Source: Roseococcus pinisoli | Lineage (GTDB): Bacteria > Pseudomonadota > Alphaproteobacteria > Acetobacterales > Acetobacteraceae | Reading direction: 5' to 3' | Length of the DNA: 64,000 bases | Assembly: GCF_018413645.1 (NCBI RefSeq) | Contig: NZ_JAHCDA010000001.1 | Location: forward strand, 1,116,001-1,180,000 | Shown here: piece by piece, positions 53,572 to 62,195 of the stretch | Numbering within the stretch: the stretch's first letter is position 1 | How the letters are laid out: every line of letters starts with the position of its first letter | Made by a program: the position numbers and the translations under genes | The notes under the pieces: model-generated | The model's input: only the letters and a program-made list of their open reading frames with translations | Database searches by the model: none | Told to the model about the DNA's origin: nothing

Positions 53572-54606
53572 ATGCCCCCCTATGTGCTCACCATCCTGAT
53601 GGCCGTGCCGCTCGCCGTCGTCTCGGCCGTCGCGGTCAGGGCGATGATCGCCCGGCCGATCCTGGACCACCCGGACGCCCGCAAGTCCCACACGCGGCCG
53701 ACGCCCAAGGGCGGCGGCGTGGGGCCGGTGCTGGCCTTCATCGTGGGGATGCTCGCCTTCTACCATTTCTCCACCCTGGCGGAGACGCGCTTCACCGCGG
53801 TCGTCCTGGCGGCGGTCGCGATCGCCGCCGTCGCGCTGCTGGACGACCTCAAGGACTTCAGCTTCCTGGTGAAGCTCGGCGCGCAGGCCCTGGCGGCGGC
53901 GGCGGCGATGGCCACGGGCCTCGCGCTGAAGACGCTGGCCCTGCCGGGCATCGGCGAGGTGCAGCTGGGGCTGGTCGGCCTCGGGATCACGCTGTTCTGG
54001 ATCGTCGGCTGCACCAACGCGGTCAATTTCATGGACGGGCTGGACGGGCTGGTGACCGGCGTCGTCGTGATCGCGAGCGCGACGCTGGCGGTGATCGCGG
54101 CGCTGGACCAGAGCTGGTTCGCGCATGCCGCCGCGATGTTCCTGCTGGCCGGCTTCGCGGGCTTCCTCCCCTTCAACTGGCACCCGGCACGGATTTTCAT
54201 GGGAGATGTGGGCAGCCAGTTCGCGGGCTTCATGCTGGCGGTGCTGGGCGTGGCCGCCGCGGGCTTCGAGATGGGCCAGGTGAGCTTCCTGATCGTGCCG
54301 CTGCTGCTCTTCGGGCTGCTCTTCGACGCCACCTTCACGCTCGCGCGGCGGGCGCTGGCGGGGGAGCGCGTGAGCGCGCCGCACCGCTCGCATCTTTACC
54401 AGATGGCCCAGCGCAGCGGCGTCCCCGTCCGCGTCGTCGCGGGCGTGCATTGGGGCTTCGCGCTGTTCCACGCCGCGCTGGCCTTCTTGTTCCTGGTCCT
54501 GGCGCCGGCGGAGAAGCCGCTGGTGGTGCTGCCGGCCCTGGCCGTGCAGCTGGTCTGGGCGACCTATGTGATCCGGCGCATGCGGCAAACCGGAACGAGC
54601 TGGTAG
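53572..54606 (+). CDS. WecA/MraY-family polyprenyl-phosphate glycosyl-1-phosphate transferase
   Basis: This 344-aa protein has about ten TM spans and the family's catalytic loops: HTRPTPKGGGVG (40-51), the DD pair in ALLDDLKDFS (91-92), VNFMDGLDGL (151-160) and the cytosolic loop HPARIFMGDVGS (204-215). It transfers a sugar-1-phosphate from a UDP-sugar to a polyprenyl phosphate, starting surface polysaccharide synthesis. The cytosolic His pattern fits WecA/WbpL-type rather than MraY. The frame opens at 53497, but GGGG before ATG 53572 and the topology favour that start. Confidence 0.88.
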   Translation: MPPYVLTILMAVPLAVVSAVAVRAMIARPILDHPDARKSHTRPTPKGGGVGPVLAFIVGMLAFYHFSTLAETRFTAVVLAAVAIAAVALLDDLKDFSFLVKLGAQALAAAAAMATGLALKTLALPGIGEVQLGLVGLGITLFWIVGCTNAVNFMDGLDGLVTGVVVIASATLAVIAALDQSWFAHAAAMFLLAGFAGFLPFNWHPARIFMGDVGSQFAGFMLAVLGVAAAGFEMGQVSFLIVPLLLFGLLFDATFTLARRALAGERVSAPHRSHLYQMAQRSGVPVRVVAGVHWGFALFHAALAFLFLVLAPAEKPLVVLPALAVQLVWATYVIRRMRQTGTSW

Positions 54607-54778
54607 CCGGGACCTCGTCGGTCCGGCTCTGCGATAGACGGCAGGTCGCGAAGGCCCCGCGCCTCCGGCAAGAACCGCTGGCCCTTGCCTCTTCACTGGA
54701 TCGGAAAGGCCCTCAAGGGGCCCTGGCTCCCTCGGGCCCGATACCGTTCGCGGCATCAGGCTCCCGGGGCGTCCCGCC

Positions 54779-56188
54779 TCAGTCGGGCGAGATGACGTTG
54801 CAGCCGTCGCGGCCGCGCAGGCGGTCGCAGGCCTGCTGGGCGCCGGTCTGGCTGAGACCCGCGACGCGCGCCCGGAAGAGGGTGGCGCGACCCACCGAGA
54901 CCGGCATCACATGCACCCGCCCGCCGATGCGGTTCTGCGCACCCTGCGCCGCCGACCGCGCCTGCTCGGGCGAGGTGAAGGCGCCGATTTGGATGCTCCA
55001 GGCGGCGTTGCTGGTGGCGGCCGGCCGGACGCCGGAGGCGAGCGTGCTGGCCTGGGCAGTGCCGATCAGGCCGAAGCGCGAACCGCTGGAGGGCGGCGGC
55101 GGCCGGGTGGCCACCAGCTGCGGCGAGAAGCGCGGGGACGGCGGCGCCGGGGGCTCCATCCGGGCACTGGCCTCCGCGAGGCGTGCGGCGCCCTGGGGCG
55201 TCGAGCCGTCGGGAATGGGATCCATGCGGGCGACGACCATGCGGTCCCCGCCGAATTCCCCGCCCATCGGCTCGCGGCCCGCGCTTTCGGCGAGGCGCGC
55301 GGCGCCCTCGGGCGTCGAGCCGTCGGGGATGGGCATCATGGCGACGACGCCGGGCGTGCCGCTCATCGGGACCAGTCCGCCGCCCGTGGAGGCGAGGCTG
55401 CTGTAATCGGAGGCCCGCGGCGACGGCGACGGCGCGGCCGAGGCCATGCGGACCGGCGCGATGCTGGGCTCCGCCGGCGGCAGCGAGGCGTATTGCGCGT
55501 TCTGCTCGCGGATCGAGCGGGCCTCGGCGAGGGCGGTCCGCATGGAGGCGTCCATGCGGCGCGGGCCGGGCGGCACGTTCAGCGGGATCTCGGCGGCGGC
55601 ATAGACCTCGGACGGCGCGCGGCGCACCGGGCTCGAACGGATCACGTTGGGTCCGACCCGGGCGACGTAGTTGCGCGTCTCGGCCGGGAGGCCGCGGCTG
55701 TTGTAGAGGTAGTCCTCCAGGCGCCGCGGGCCGGCATTATAGGCGGCCAGGAAGGCCGGCGAGCCGTAGAGGTCGTACATCTGCCGTAGATAGGCGGCGC
55801 CGGCCATCAGGTTGTCGTAGGGGTGGTAGGGGTCGTCGCCGAGGCCGTGGCGGCTCTGCAGCTCGCGATAGGTGGCGGGCATCACCTGCATCAGGCCCAT
55901 GGCGCCGACCGGCGAGGTGGCACGGGCGCGGCCGCCGGATTCCTGCCGCATCACGCTGCGGATCCACTGCTCGGGCACGTCGAAGCGCCGGGAGGCCTCG
56001 CGGATCCAGGGACCCCAGGGATCGCTGGCGGAGCCGGGCGGATCGTAGCTGCGCGGCGTGTGGTGGCGGGCGGAGGTGACGGCGCCGCCCTGGGGCGTGG
56101 TGCCGCAGGCGGCGAGAAGGGTCAGCACGGCAAACGCAGCCAACGGCTTAGCCAGCCGTCCCCTTCGGCGCGAAACGATGAGCTGCAT
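54779..56188 (-). CDS. Lytic transglycosylase lipoprotein with SPOR domain
   Basis: This 469-aa protein has a lipoprotein signal (AAFAVLTLLAACG; lipid-modified C28), an SLT domain with catalytic E83 in SVMRQESGGRARA, MGLMQVMPATYRELQSR, DNLMAGAAYLRQMYDLYG and AYNAGPRRLEDY. A linker with two copies of PIPDGSTPxGAARLAE follows (about residues 283-345), then a C-terminal SPOR domain (WSIQIGAFTSPEQARSAAQG; then FRARVAGLSQ). It cleaves peptidoglycan and is probably recruited to denuded glycan at the septum. ATG 56188 is set by the lipoprotein signal. Confidence 0.92.
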   Translation of the reverse strand: MQLIVSRRRGRLAKPLAAFAVLTLLAACGTTPQGGAVTSARHHTPRSYDPPGSASDPWGPWIREASRRFDVPEQWIRSVMRQESGGRARATSPVGAMGLMQVMPATYRELQSRHGLGDDPYHPYDNLMAGAAYLRQMYDLYGSPAFLAAYNAGPRRLEDYLYNSRGLPAETRNYVARVGPNVIRSSPVRRAPSEVYAAAEIPLNVPPGPRRMDASMRTALAEARSIREQNAQYASLPPAEPSIAPVRMASAAPSPSPRASDYSSLASTGGGLVPMSGTPGVVAMMPIPDGSTPEGAARLAESAGREPMGGEFGGDRMVVARMDPIPDGSTPQGAARLAEASARMEPPAPPSPRFSPQLVATRPPPPSSGSRFGLIGTAQASTLASGVRPAATSNAAWSIQIGAFTSPEQARSAAQGAQNRIGGRVHVMPVSVGRATLFRARVAGLSQTGAQQACDRLRGRDGCNVISPD

Positions 56189-56402
56189 TCCGTAGAAACT
56201 CCCCCTGTTCGCTGCGAACGAGGCACCCAGAACCACCCCCATGGAACCGGGTACAGCAGCGACGAAAACAAGCCGCACAGTGGGCGTGGCTGAGCCAGAA
56301 CCTACCGTCGACACCGCCAAACGATCAAGCAAAGAAGTCCGTTCTAAGGCAAGTGTTGGCTCCCCGATGGCGGAATCAAGGAAGCTGCGGCATCATGGCC
56401 AC

Positions 56403-56780
56403 ATGTCCCGATTTGCGCGAATCAGCGTCTTGACCTTGGCCCTGGGCGCAGCCAGCTGCGGCGGCCCAGCCCCGACTCCGGCCTCCGACGGCGCGGCCCC
56501 GCTCGCGACCTCCGGCGTCGCGCGAGGGGTTGTGGTGGGGCTCCGCCCCCTGGGCTCGGCGCCCGCCTCCGAGTCCCGGCAGCGGGCCATGGCGCAGGTG
56601 ATGCGCGTCTCGGCCGGCGGCGGCCAGGCGGCCCCGGCCTCGGCGGTGGAGGTCGTGGTCCGGCTGGAGCAGGGCGACCGGGACATCGCCTTCGTGCGCA
56701 GCGCCAGCGATGGCTTCCGCCTCGGCCAGCGGGTGACCCTGACGGCCGGCGATCATCCGGAGCTGCAGGCCAGCCGCTAG
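56403..56780 (+). CDS. Small lipoprotein of unknown function
   Basis: This 125-aa protein has a lipobox LGAASC near residue 18 and a Pro/Ala-rich linker, then VARGVVVGLRPL and a beta-rich C-terminal part (SAVEVVVRLEQGDRDIAFVR; GFRLGQRVTLTAGDHPEL). The end resembles the small beta-barrel part of SlyB/Pcp-type outer-membrane lipoproteins, but the glycine zipper is missing. It is divergent from the lytic transglycosylase gene across 214 nt. Confidence 0.7.
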   Translation: MSRFARISVLTLALGAASCGGPAPTPASDGAAPLATSGVARGVVVGLRPLGSAPASESRQRAMAQVMRVSAGGGQAAPASAVEVVVRLEQGDRDIAFVRSASDGFRLGQRVTLTAGDHPELQASR

Positions 56781-56834
56781 GGCGGCGCCTGCTCCGGCCG
56801 CTCCAGCGCCTGGCTCGAGCGCGTTTCCCGAGTC

Positions 56835-56854
56835 GCCGGGCGCTTCCGCCCGGC
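56835..56854. terminator. Hairpin between convergent genes
   Basis: An 8-bp stem, GCCGGGCG/CGCCCGGC, closes a CTTC loop between the small lipoprotein gene (ends 56780) and the amidase gene (ends 56873). The U tail is weak on both strands. Confidence 0.4.
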
Positions 56855-56872
56855 TTGGAAAGGCTCGGAGCC

Positions 56873-58243
56873 TCAGCCCCCCAGGCGCCGCGCGATCTCG
56901 AACAGCATGCGCTCCGTCCCGAAGCGGCCCACCAGCTGCACGCCGATCGGCCGCCCGTCCGGATGCGGCGTCGCCGGCACGTTGAGCCCGGGATAGCCCA
57001 CGGCATTCACCCAGGTGGCGAAGACGTTCATCGCCCGCGGATGGCCGGGCCTGCCGTCGATCTCGCGGGGGAATTCGTCCTCCGCCGGCCAAGCTGGGGC
57101 GGCCGCGCTGGGCATCAGCAGCGCGTCGTACTCGCCCCAGGCGGCCGAGACATCGGCGCGGAAGGCGTTGAGCCGGTCCACCGCCTCGACCAGATCCGGG
57201 ATCGACAAGGCCCGCCCGCGTTCCGCCATGGGGCGGAGCGACTCGCTGGAATCGCTGGCCCATCGCTCCGGGAAGCGGCTGGCCATGCGGGCGACGCCGG
57301 CGGCCGAAACGGTCCCCCAGATGTCGCGGATGGCCGCGAGATCATAGGGCGGCGCGGCCGGGACGACCTCGCAGTCCAGGCCGGCCAGGCGCTGCGCCGC
57401 CTCCGCCACGGCCTGGCGCACGAAGGGGTCGACCAGCTCCTCGCCATAGGCGTTCATCCAGCCGATGCGGATCGGACGATCCGTGGCGGCCGGCGGGTCG
57501 GCCGGCAGGCGCTGGGAGGTCGGGTCGCGCGGATCGGGGCCGGCGAGCGCGGCATAGAGCAGCTCGATGTCGCCGAGCGTACCGGCGACGAGGCCTAGGG
57601 CCTGGAAATCCATCGCCATCGGCGGAAAGCCCCAGCGCCGCGGCAGGCGCCCATTGGAGGGGCGCAGGCCGAAGAGGCCGGTATAGCTGGCGGGCAGGCG
57701 GGTGGAGCCGCCCGCATCCGTCGCGACCGCGAGCGGGATCATGCCCGAGGCGACCGCCGCCGTGGCCCCGCCGCTCGACCCGCCCGGCGTCAGCCGAGGG
57801 TCCATCGGGTGGCGCGTATGGCCGGTGATCGGGCTGAAGGTGCGTCCCGAAAGGGCGAATTCCGGCGTGCTCGTCTTGCCGACGATGACGGCGCCGGCGG
57901 CGCGCAGCCGTTCCACGACGATGTCGTCCCGGTCGGGCACATGGTCGCGGTAGAAGGTGCTGCCCCAGCGCGCGGGCATGTCCTTCACGAAGAGGTTGTC
58001 CTTCACGCCGACCGGGATGCCGTCCAGCGGGCCGAGCCGCCGCCCGGCCTGCTGCCGCGACTCGGCCTCGGCGGCGGCGGCGCGGGCCTGTACGGCGTCC
58101 ACATGCGCCCAGGCGTGCAGCGTGTCGTCCAGCGCGGCGATGCGGGAGAGGCTTTCCTCCAGCAGGGCGGTGGGCGTCGTGGCGCCGGCGGCGAGGCGCG
58201 CGGCCATGCTCGTGGCGCTCTCGCGCGGCGGGAGTTCGGTCAT
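56873..58243 (-). CDS. Amidase (amidase signature family)
   Basis: This 456-aa protein has the catalytic triad Lys81 (GIPVGVKDNLFV), cis-Ser156 (TPGGSSGGAT) and nucleophile Ser180 (ATDAGGSTRLPAS). It hydrolyses an amide such as an aryl- or acylamide; the exact substrate is open. It starts in an ATGA overlap with the IclR-type regulator, so regulator and enzyme are coupled. The divergent Bug receptor and cyclase genes suggest uptake and degradation of one compound. Confidence 0.92.
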   Translation of the reverse strand: MTELPPRESATSMAARLAAGATTPTALLEESLSRIAALDDTLHAWAHVDAVQARAAAAEAESRQQAGRRLGPLDGIPVGVKDNLFVKDMPARWGSTFYRDHVPDRDDIVVERLRAAGAVIVGKTSTPEFALSGRTFSPITGHTRHPMDPRLTPGGSSGGATAAVASGMIPLAVATDAGGSTRLPASYTGLFGLRPSNGRLPRRWGFPPMAMDFQALGLVAGTLGDIELLYAALAGPDPRDPTSQRLPADPPAATDRPIRIGWMNAYGEELVDPFVRQAVAEAAQRLAGLDCEVVPAAPPYDLAAIRDIWGTVSAAGVARMASRFPERWASDSSESLRPMAERGRALSIPDLVEAVDRLNAFRADVSAAWGEYDALLMPSAAAPAWPAEDEFPREIDGRPGHPRAMNVFATWVNAVGYPGLNVPATPHPDGRPIGVQLVGRFGTERMLFEIARRLGG

Positions 58244-59055
58244 CACCAATGTCCTGTGGGTTCTGGAGGGGCCTGGTCGGCGAGAAGCGTTCCGATTGCC
58301 GCGACCTCGCGGTGGAGCAGCTCCGCGACGCGTTCGATCCGCTCGGGCTTCAGGCGCTCCGAGATCGCGATGACGCAGAGGGAAGCCGCCGGGGTCTCGA
58401 GGCCGCCGAAGGGGACGGCGACGCCGCGATAGCGCGCGACGAAGCGGCCGGTGCTGACCGTGTGCCCGCGCTCCCGCGCCGCGGCCAGCTCCGTGCCGAC
58501 GCGCTCGGCGGTGAGGCGGTAGCGGCCGTAGCGCGCGGCATTGGCGATCACGAGCGCCTCGCCCTCGGGGGCGGGCAGGGCGGCGAGAACGGCCAGCGCC
58601 CCCGCGCCCACGCCTAGCGGCCGGCGGTTGCCGATCTCCTGTGGCAGGGCTTTGATCGGGAAGCTGCCCTCCCGGCGGTCCAGCGTGAGCGCGTCGTCGC
58701 CGCTCCGGACCGTGAGGTAGACCGAGTCCCCCGTGGCCTCGGCGATGCGCTGCAGGACGGGCGCGCAGATCTTCCGCAGGTCCAGGCGCGGCGCGGCGGC
58801 CAGGCCAAGCTCGTAGAGCAGGGGGCCGGCCCGGTAGGTGCGGGTCGCGGGGTCCTTGGCCAGCAGCTCCTCGTCGACCAGGGCCTGGAGCATGCGGTGC
58901 ACCGTCGAGGGCACGAGGCCGGTGGCGGCGGAAAGCTTGCTGAGCGACGCGCCGCCGCCCCGCGCGGCGGCGATCTCCCGCAGGAGGGCCGCGGTGCGGT
59001 GGATGCTCTGGGCGCCGTCGCGGTAGCGAGGTGCCTCGGCCCCCTTAAATTCCAT
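58243..59055 (-). CDS. IclR-family transcriptional regulator
   Basis: This 270-aa protein has an N-terminal winged HTH (ASLSKLSAATGLVPSTVHRM, then LQALVDEELLAKDPATRTYR) and a C-terminal IclR effector domain with RRPLGVGAGALAVLAALPAP and VAVPFGGLETPAASLCVIAI. It probably senses a carboxylate from the pathway. Its ATG lies inside a TTCCA-N5-TGGAA palindrome, which implies autoregulation, and there is no ribosome-binding site, so the mRNA may be leaderless. Confidence 0.92.
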   Translation of the reverse strand: MEFKGAEAPRYRDGAQSIHRTAALLREIAAARGGGASLSKLSAATGLVPSTVHRMLQALVDEELLAKDPATRTYRAGPLLYELGLAAAPRLDLRKICAPVLQRIAEATGDSVYLTVRSGDDALTLDRREGSFPIKALPQEIGNRRPLGVGAGALAVLAALPAPEGEALVIANAARYGRYRLTAERVGTELAAARERGHTVSTGRFVARYRGVAVPFGGLETPAASLCVIAISERLKPERIERVAELLHREVAAIGTLLADQAPPEPTGHW

Positions 59056-59064
59056 TATGTGGAA
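59050..59064. promoter_or_regulatory. Candidate IclR-type operator 1
   Basis: TTCCA, 5 nt, TGGAA: a perfect interrupted palindrome. It covers the start codon of the IclR-type gene, so binding would block its own expression. Confidence 0.5.
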
Positions 59065-59191
59065 ACATGAATCTCATGCGGGAAAGGTGCCCTCGGCCGC
59101 TCGCCAGGGCAATCCCGCCTCATCGACCTGGAAGCCTCGGATATGGCCGAGGGGTGAAACTGTGGGTGGCCGCGAAACTTCCACAAGAAAA

Positions 59192-59204
59192 TCCACAATA
59201 TGGA
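59192..59204. promoter_or_regulatory. Candidate IclR-type operator 2
   Basis: TCCA, 5 nt, TGGA. It has the same half-site and spacing as operator 1, and an additional TTCCA half-site lies at 59179. It sits 143 nt before the Bug gene, in the stretch where that gene's promoter should lie. Confidence 0.4.
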
Positions 59205-59346
59205 ATCGTGACTTGTCGTGGCCCGTCCCTTGGCGGTCATCTGCGCGAAAGCCGCCCGGCAGGATGGATTCCACCAACCGGAATTCCTTCAGGCACGGCG
59301 CGGCGGCGAGGGATCCAGTTTTCCGGCCCCTGCAGGAGAAGATGTC

Positions 59347-60351
59347 ATGCGTTCCAATCCCCCTTCGGCGCCCGGCCGCCGCCAGCTGATCCTCGCCGCG
59401 GGCGGCCTCCTCGCCGCGCCGGCCGTGGTCTCCGGTGCCCGCGCGCAGGTGCCCGCCTATCCGACGCGGCCGCTGCGGCTGATCGTGCCCTTCCCGCCGG
59501 CCGGTGCCGCGGATGTGCTCGGCCGCGTGCTGGCGGAAATGGCCCGGCCGCTGCTCGGCCAGACGATCGTGGTGGAGAACCGGGCGGGCGGCGGTGGCTC
59601 CATCGGCACCGAGGCGACGACGCGTGCCCCGGCCGATGGCTACACCTTCCTGCTCGGCAACCAGTCGACCAACGCCATCAATCCCGAGATCAAGCGCCTC
59701 ACCTACGATCCGGCGACGGCGCTGGTGCCGCTGGCCGCCGTCGGCAACGTCTCCAACGTGCTCTATGCGCGCGCCGGCCTGCCGGTGCGGAACCTCGCCG
59801 AGCTGGTCACGCTCGCCAAGGCGCGGCCCGGCGCGCTGACCTACGGGACGGCCGGCATGGGATCGAGCACGCATCTGGCGATGCTGCTGCTGGAGAGCCA
59901 GGCGGGCATCGAGCTGACGCACGTGCCCTATCAGGGGACCTCGCCCGCGACGGCCGCCGTGCTGGCCGGCCAGATCGACATGATGTTCGACACGGTGCCG
60001 ACGGCCCTGCCGCATATCCACGGCGGCAGCGTCACGCCCATCGCCGTCACCTCGCGCGGCCGGCATGCGCGGCTGCCCGAGGTCCCGTCCTTCGCTGAGT
60101 CGGGCTACCCCGACTACGAGGCCGTCCTCTTCTACGCGCTCTTCGGCCCCGCCGGCCTTCCCGAGGCCATCGTCACGCGCCTCGGCGATGCGATGGAGGC
60201 GACGATCGCCCTGCCGGCCGTTCGCGCGAAGCTGGCGGAGATCGGCGCCGATCCGCTGCCGGTCCGCCGCCAGGACCTGGCTGCCCATATCGCCGCCGAC
60301 CGCGCGCGCTGGGCCGGCGTCATCCGCCGCGCCGGGCTGACCCTGGAATAA
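59347..60351 (+). CDS. Bug/TctC-family periplasmic solute receptor
   Basis: This 334-aa protein has a leader with SAPGRRQLILAAGGLLAAPA and ARA before the likely cleavage site. Loops: LRLIVPFPPAGAADVLGRVL, VVENRAGGGGSIGTEATTRA, YGTAGMGSSTHLAMLLLESQ and VPYQGTSPATAAVLAGQIDM. AGGAGA lies 6 nt before the ATG. It faces the IclR-amidase pair and is followed by a cyclase gene, so it probably captures the compound degraded by these enzymes. Confidence 0.92.
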   Translation: MRSNPPSAPGRRQLILAAGGLLAAPAVVSGARAQVPAYPTRPLRLIVPFPPAGAADVLGRVLAEMARPLLGQTIVVENRAGGGGSIGTEATTRAPADGYTFLLGNQSTNAINPEIKRLTYDPATALVPLAAVGNVSNVLYARAGLPVRNLAELVTLAKARPGALTYGTAGMGSSTHLAMLLLESQAGIELTHVPYQGTSPATAAVLAGQIDMMFDTVPTALPHIHGGSVTPIAVTSRGRHARLPEVPSFAESGYPDYEAVLFYALFGPAGLPEAIVTRLGDAMEATIALPAVRAKLAEIGADPLPVRRQDLAAHIAADRARWAGVIRRAGLTLE

Positions 60352-60382
60352 TCCGGCTCCCCTTCCTCTTCAGGAGATTCCC

Positions 60383-61069
60383 ATGGAATTCGTCGACCTT
60401 AGCCGCGAGCTTTTTCACCGCACGCAGGCCCATCCCTCCCACCCGCCCGTCGTCATGACGGTGTGGAACGACCATTCCGAGCTGAAGAAGGCCGGCGGCA
60501 CCACCTTCTCCAGCAAGGCGCTGTCGATCTCCTTCTCGGACCATGCGGGCACGCATGTGGACGCGCCGGTGCATTTCGACCCGCGCCCCGAGGCGGAATC
60601 CATCGAGCAGATGCCGCTCGAGAAGTTCTACACCTCGGCCTTCTGCATCGACCTCTCGCACGTGCCGCTGCGCACGGCCGCGACCCTGGAGGAGGTGCAG
60701 GCCGCGATCGCCAAGTCCGGCGAAACCATCCGCCCGGGCGACACGGTGCTGATCTATTTCGGCACGACCAAGCTGCTCGGCACGCCCGCCTATCAGCACG
60801 ACTTCGCGGGCCTCTCGATCGAGGCGATCCGCTGGCTGGCGGCGCAGGGCATCGGCATGTTCGGCGTGGAGGCGATCAGCCCGTCCCCCGAGGGCGAGCT
60901 GAACTTCCAGGCGCACAAGGCCTGCGCCGAGCTCGGCATCACGCACATGGAATGCCTGACGAACCTGGACGCGCTGCTCGGGCGCGGCCGCTTCACCTTC
61001 ATCGGCTTCCCGCTGAAGATCCGCGGCGGCACGGCGAGCCCGATCCGCGCGGTCGCGATGTTCGCCTGA
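60383..61069 (+). CDS. Cyclase family (kynurenine formamidase-like) metal hydrolase
   Basis: This 228-aa protein has the metal site HAGTHVDAPVH at residues 54-64 (HxGTHxDxPxH) and a later segment YQHDFAGLSIEAIRWLAAQG, then GVEAISPSP. Members hydrolyse N-formylkynurenine, isatin or related amides and imides. With the amidase, the Bug receptor and the IclR regulator, it forms a likely catabolic cluster for a cyclic amide or arylamide. AGGAGA precedes the ATG. Confidence 0.9.
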   Translation: MEFVDLSRELFHRTQAHPSHPPVVMTVWNDHSELKKAGGTTFSSKALSISFSDHAGTHVDAPVHFDPRPEAESIEQMPLEKFYTSAFCIDLSHVPLRTAATLEEVQAAIAKSGETIRPGDTVLIYFGTTKLLGTPAYQHDFAGLSIEAIRWLAAQGIGMFGVEAISPSPEGELNFQAHKACAELGITHMECLTNLDALLGRGRFTFIGFPLKIRGGTASPIRAVAMFA

Positions 61070-61117
61070 GGGCAGCCCTCACGACGAGACTGGCCATCCA
61101 GCCGGTTTCATCGCCCA

Positions 61118-61143
61118 ATGGGACGGTCAGGAGGCCGTCCCAT
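61118..61143 (+). promoter_or_regulatory. RNA hairpin holding the ribosome-binding site and start codon
   Basis: A perfect 9-bp stem, ATGGGACGG (61118-61126) with CCGTCCCAT (61135-61143), encloses an 8-nt loop that contains AGGAGG (61129-61134). The AT of the PaiB-like start codon (61142) is in the stem. This can hide the start while displaying the ribosome-binding site; temperature or protein control is possible. It is an inference from folding alone. Confidence 0.55.
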
Positions 61144-61789
61144 GCATCTGCTGCAGCCCGAATTCGCCATTCCGCGCGAAGAGGCCCTCGAGCTCGCGGC
61201 ACGACGCGGCTTCGGCCTGCTCACGGCCTTCGACGGCAGGCGCCCCATCGCCTCGCACCTGCCCTTCATCCTTCGTGACGGGATCGTCGAGCTGCATGTC
61301 ACCCGGGCCAATCCGCTCGCCGCGCTGGCGGATGGGCGCGACTTCCTGCTCGCGGTCGCCGGGCCCGACACCTACATCTCCAACGACTGGTACGCCCGGC
61401 CCGACAACGTCTCGACCTGGCTCTACGAGGCGGTGCACCTCACCGGCCCCGCCCGGCGCCGGGAGGTCACGGGCAACCGTGGCCATGGCGACGCGCTGCT
61501 GGCCGTCGCCGAGGCGCGGGTCGCGCCCAAGCCGCCCTGGGGCCTCGCGACCATGGAGCCCGGCAAGCGCGAGGCCATGCTCGCCGCCATCGTGACCATC
61601 GAGATCGAGGTCGCGACCGTCGAGGGCCAGCGCAAGCACAACCAGCTCAAGCCCGATTCGGACCACCTCGCCATCGTCCGCATGCTGGAGAGCCGGGGCG
61701 AGCCCAATGGACGGGCCATCGCGGCCCGCATGCGCGCGGCCCGGCCGGGGCTGGACTACGGCGCCGAAGGATCGCGCGGGGCGACCTAA
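61142..61789 (+). CDS. FMN-binding PaiB-like protein
   Basis: This 215-aa protein has the PaiB fold: MHLLQPEFAIPREEALELAA, FGLLTAFDGRRPIASHLPFI, ALADGRDFLLAVAGPDTYIS and NDWYARPDNVSTWLYEAVHL, plus the basic segment VEGQRKHNQLKPDSD. PaiB in Bacillus is a negative regulator of sporulation and protease genes; other members are flavin or haem-binding proteins. AGGAGG lies 7 nt before ATG 61142; the in-frame ATG at 61118 lacks a ribosome-binding site. Confidence 0.88.
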   Translation: MHLLQPEFAIPREEALELAARRGFGLLTAFDGRRPIASHLPFILRDGIVELHVTRANPLAALADGRDFLLAVAGPDTYISNDWYARPDNVSTWLYEAVHLTGPARRREVTGNRGHGDALLAVAEARVAPKPPWGLATMEPGKREAMLAAIVTIEIEVATVEGQRKHNQLKPDSDHLAIVRMLESRGEPNGRAIAARMRAARPGLDYGAEGSRGAT

Positions 61790-61839
61790 GGACAGGGGCC
61801 GCGCCGGGATTTTTCCGGAAGCGCATCGTCCCTCTTGTC

Positions 61840-61858
61840 GCAATTGAGAATTAGTTGC
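61840..61858. promoter_or_regulatory. Fur-box-like site 1
   Basis: GCAATTGAGAATTAGTTGC: 19 bp with matching ends (GCAA/TTGC) around an AT-rich core, close to the Fur-type pattern. It lies within the 406-nt gap before the DUF3649 gene; apart from the two boxes I see no gene or RNA in that gap. Confidence 0.45.
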
Positions 61859-62052
61859 AAATGACAGGCAGGCGCTTGCGCCGCAAAACCAGTCGGGGGG
61901 CCAGACGAGGCCCATCCCCTCGCCCGAGCGACGGACGGCTGCCGGCGTCCGCAAGGGCGTTGCTCGTCGGCCCCCGACAGGAAAACCAGAGTTGCCGTCT
62001 CTTTGCATGAATTCGTTTGAGGGGCGGAAAGTTTTGGTGCCGAGCTTGTCGG

Positions 62053-62071
62053 AATGCGAATCATTTGCATT
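62053..62071. promoter_or_regulatory. Fur-box-like site 2
   Basis: AATGCGAATCATTTGCATT: 19 bp, near-perfect palindrome (AATGC/GCATT with GAAT/ATTT inside). It strongly resembles Fur operators with the GCAAATGAT half-site. It lies 125 nt before the DUF3649 gene and is the better candidate for iron control of this operon. Confidence 0.6.
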
Positions 62072-62195
62072 AAACCGACCGTCGGCGCGACGGCATGCCG
62101 TGCGTAGGGAAAGGGTCTAGCGTGCTTCCTGATGATCCGCGGGTGTTCCGCTTGCGCTGGCTTCCGGCGATCGCGCTCGCAGGCGGTGGCCGCGA

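Noticed and set aside
61786-62070. A 94-codon minus-strand frame in the gap before DUF3649
   Set aside because: It starts inside the Fur-like box, has no ribosome-binding site and shows no domain or plausible composition.
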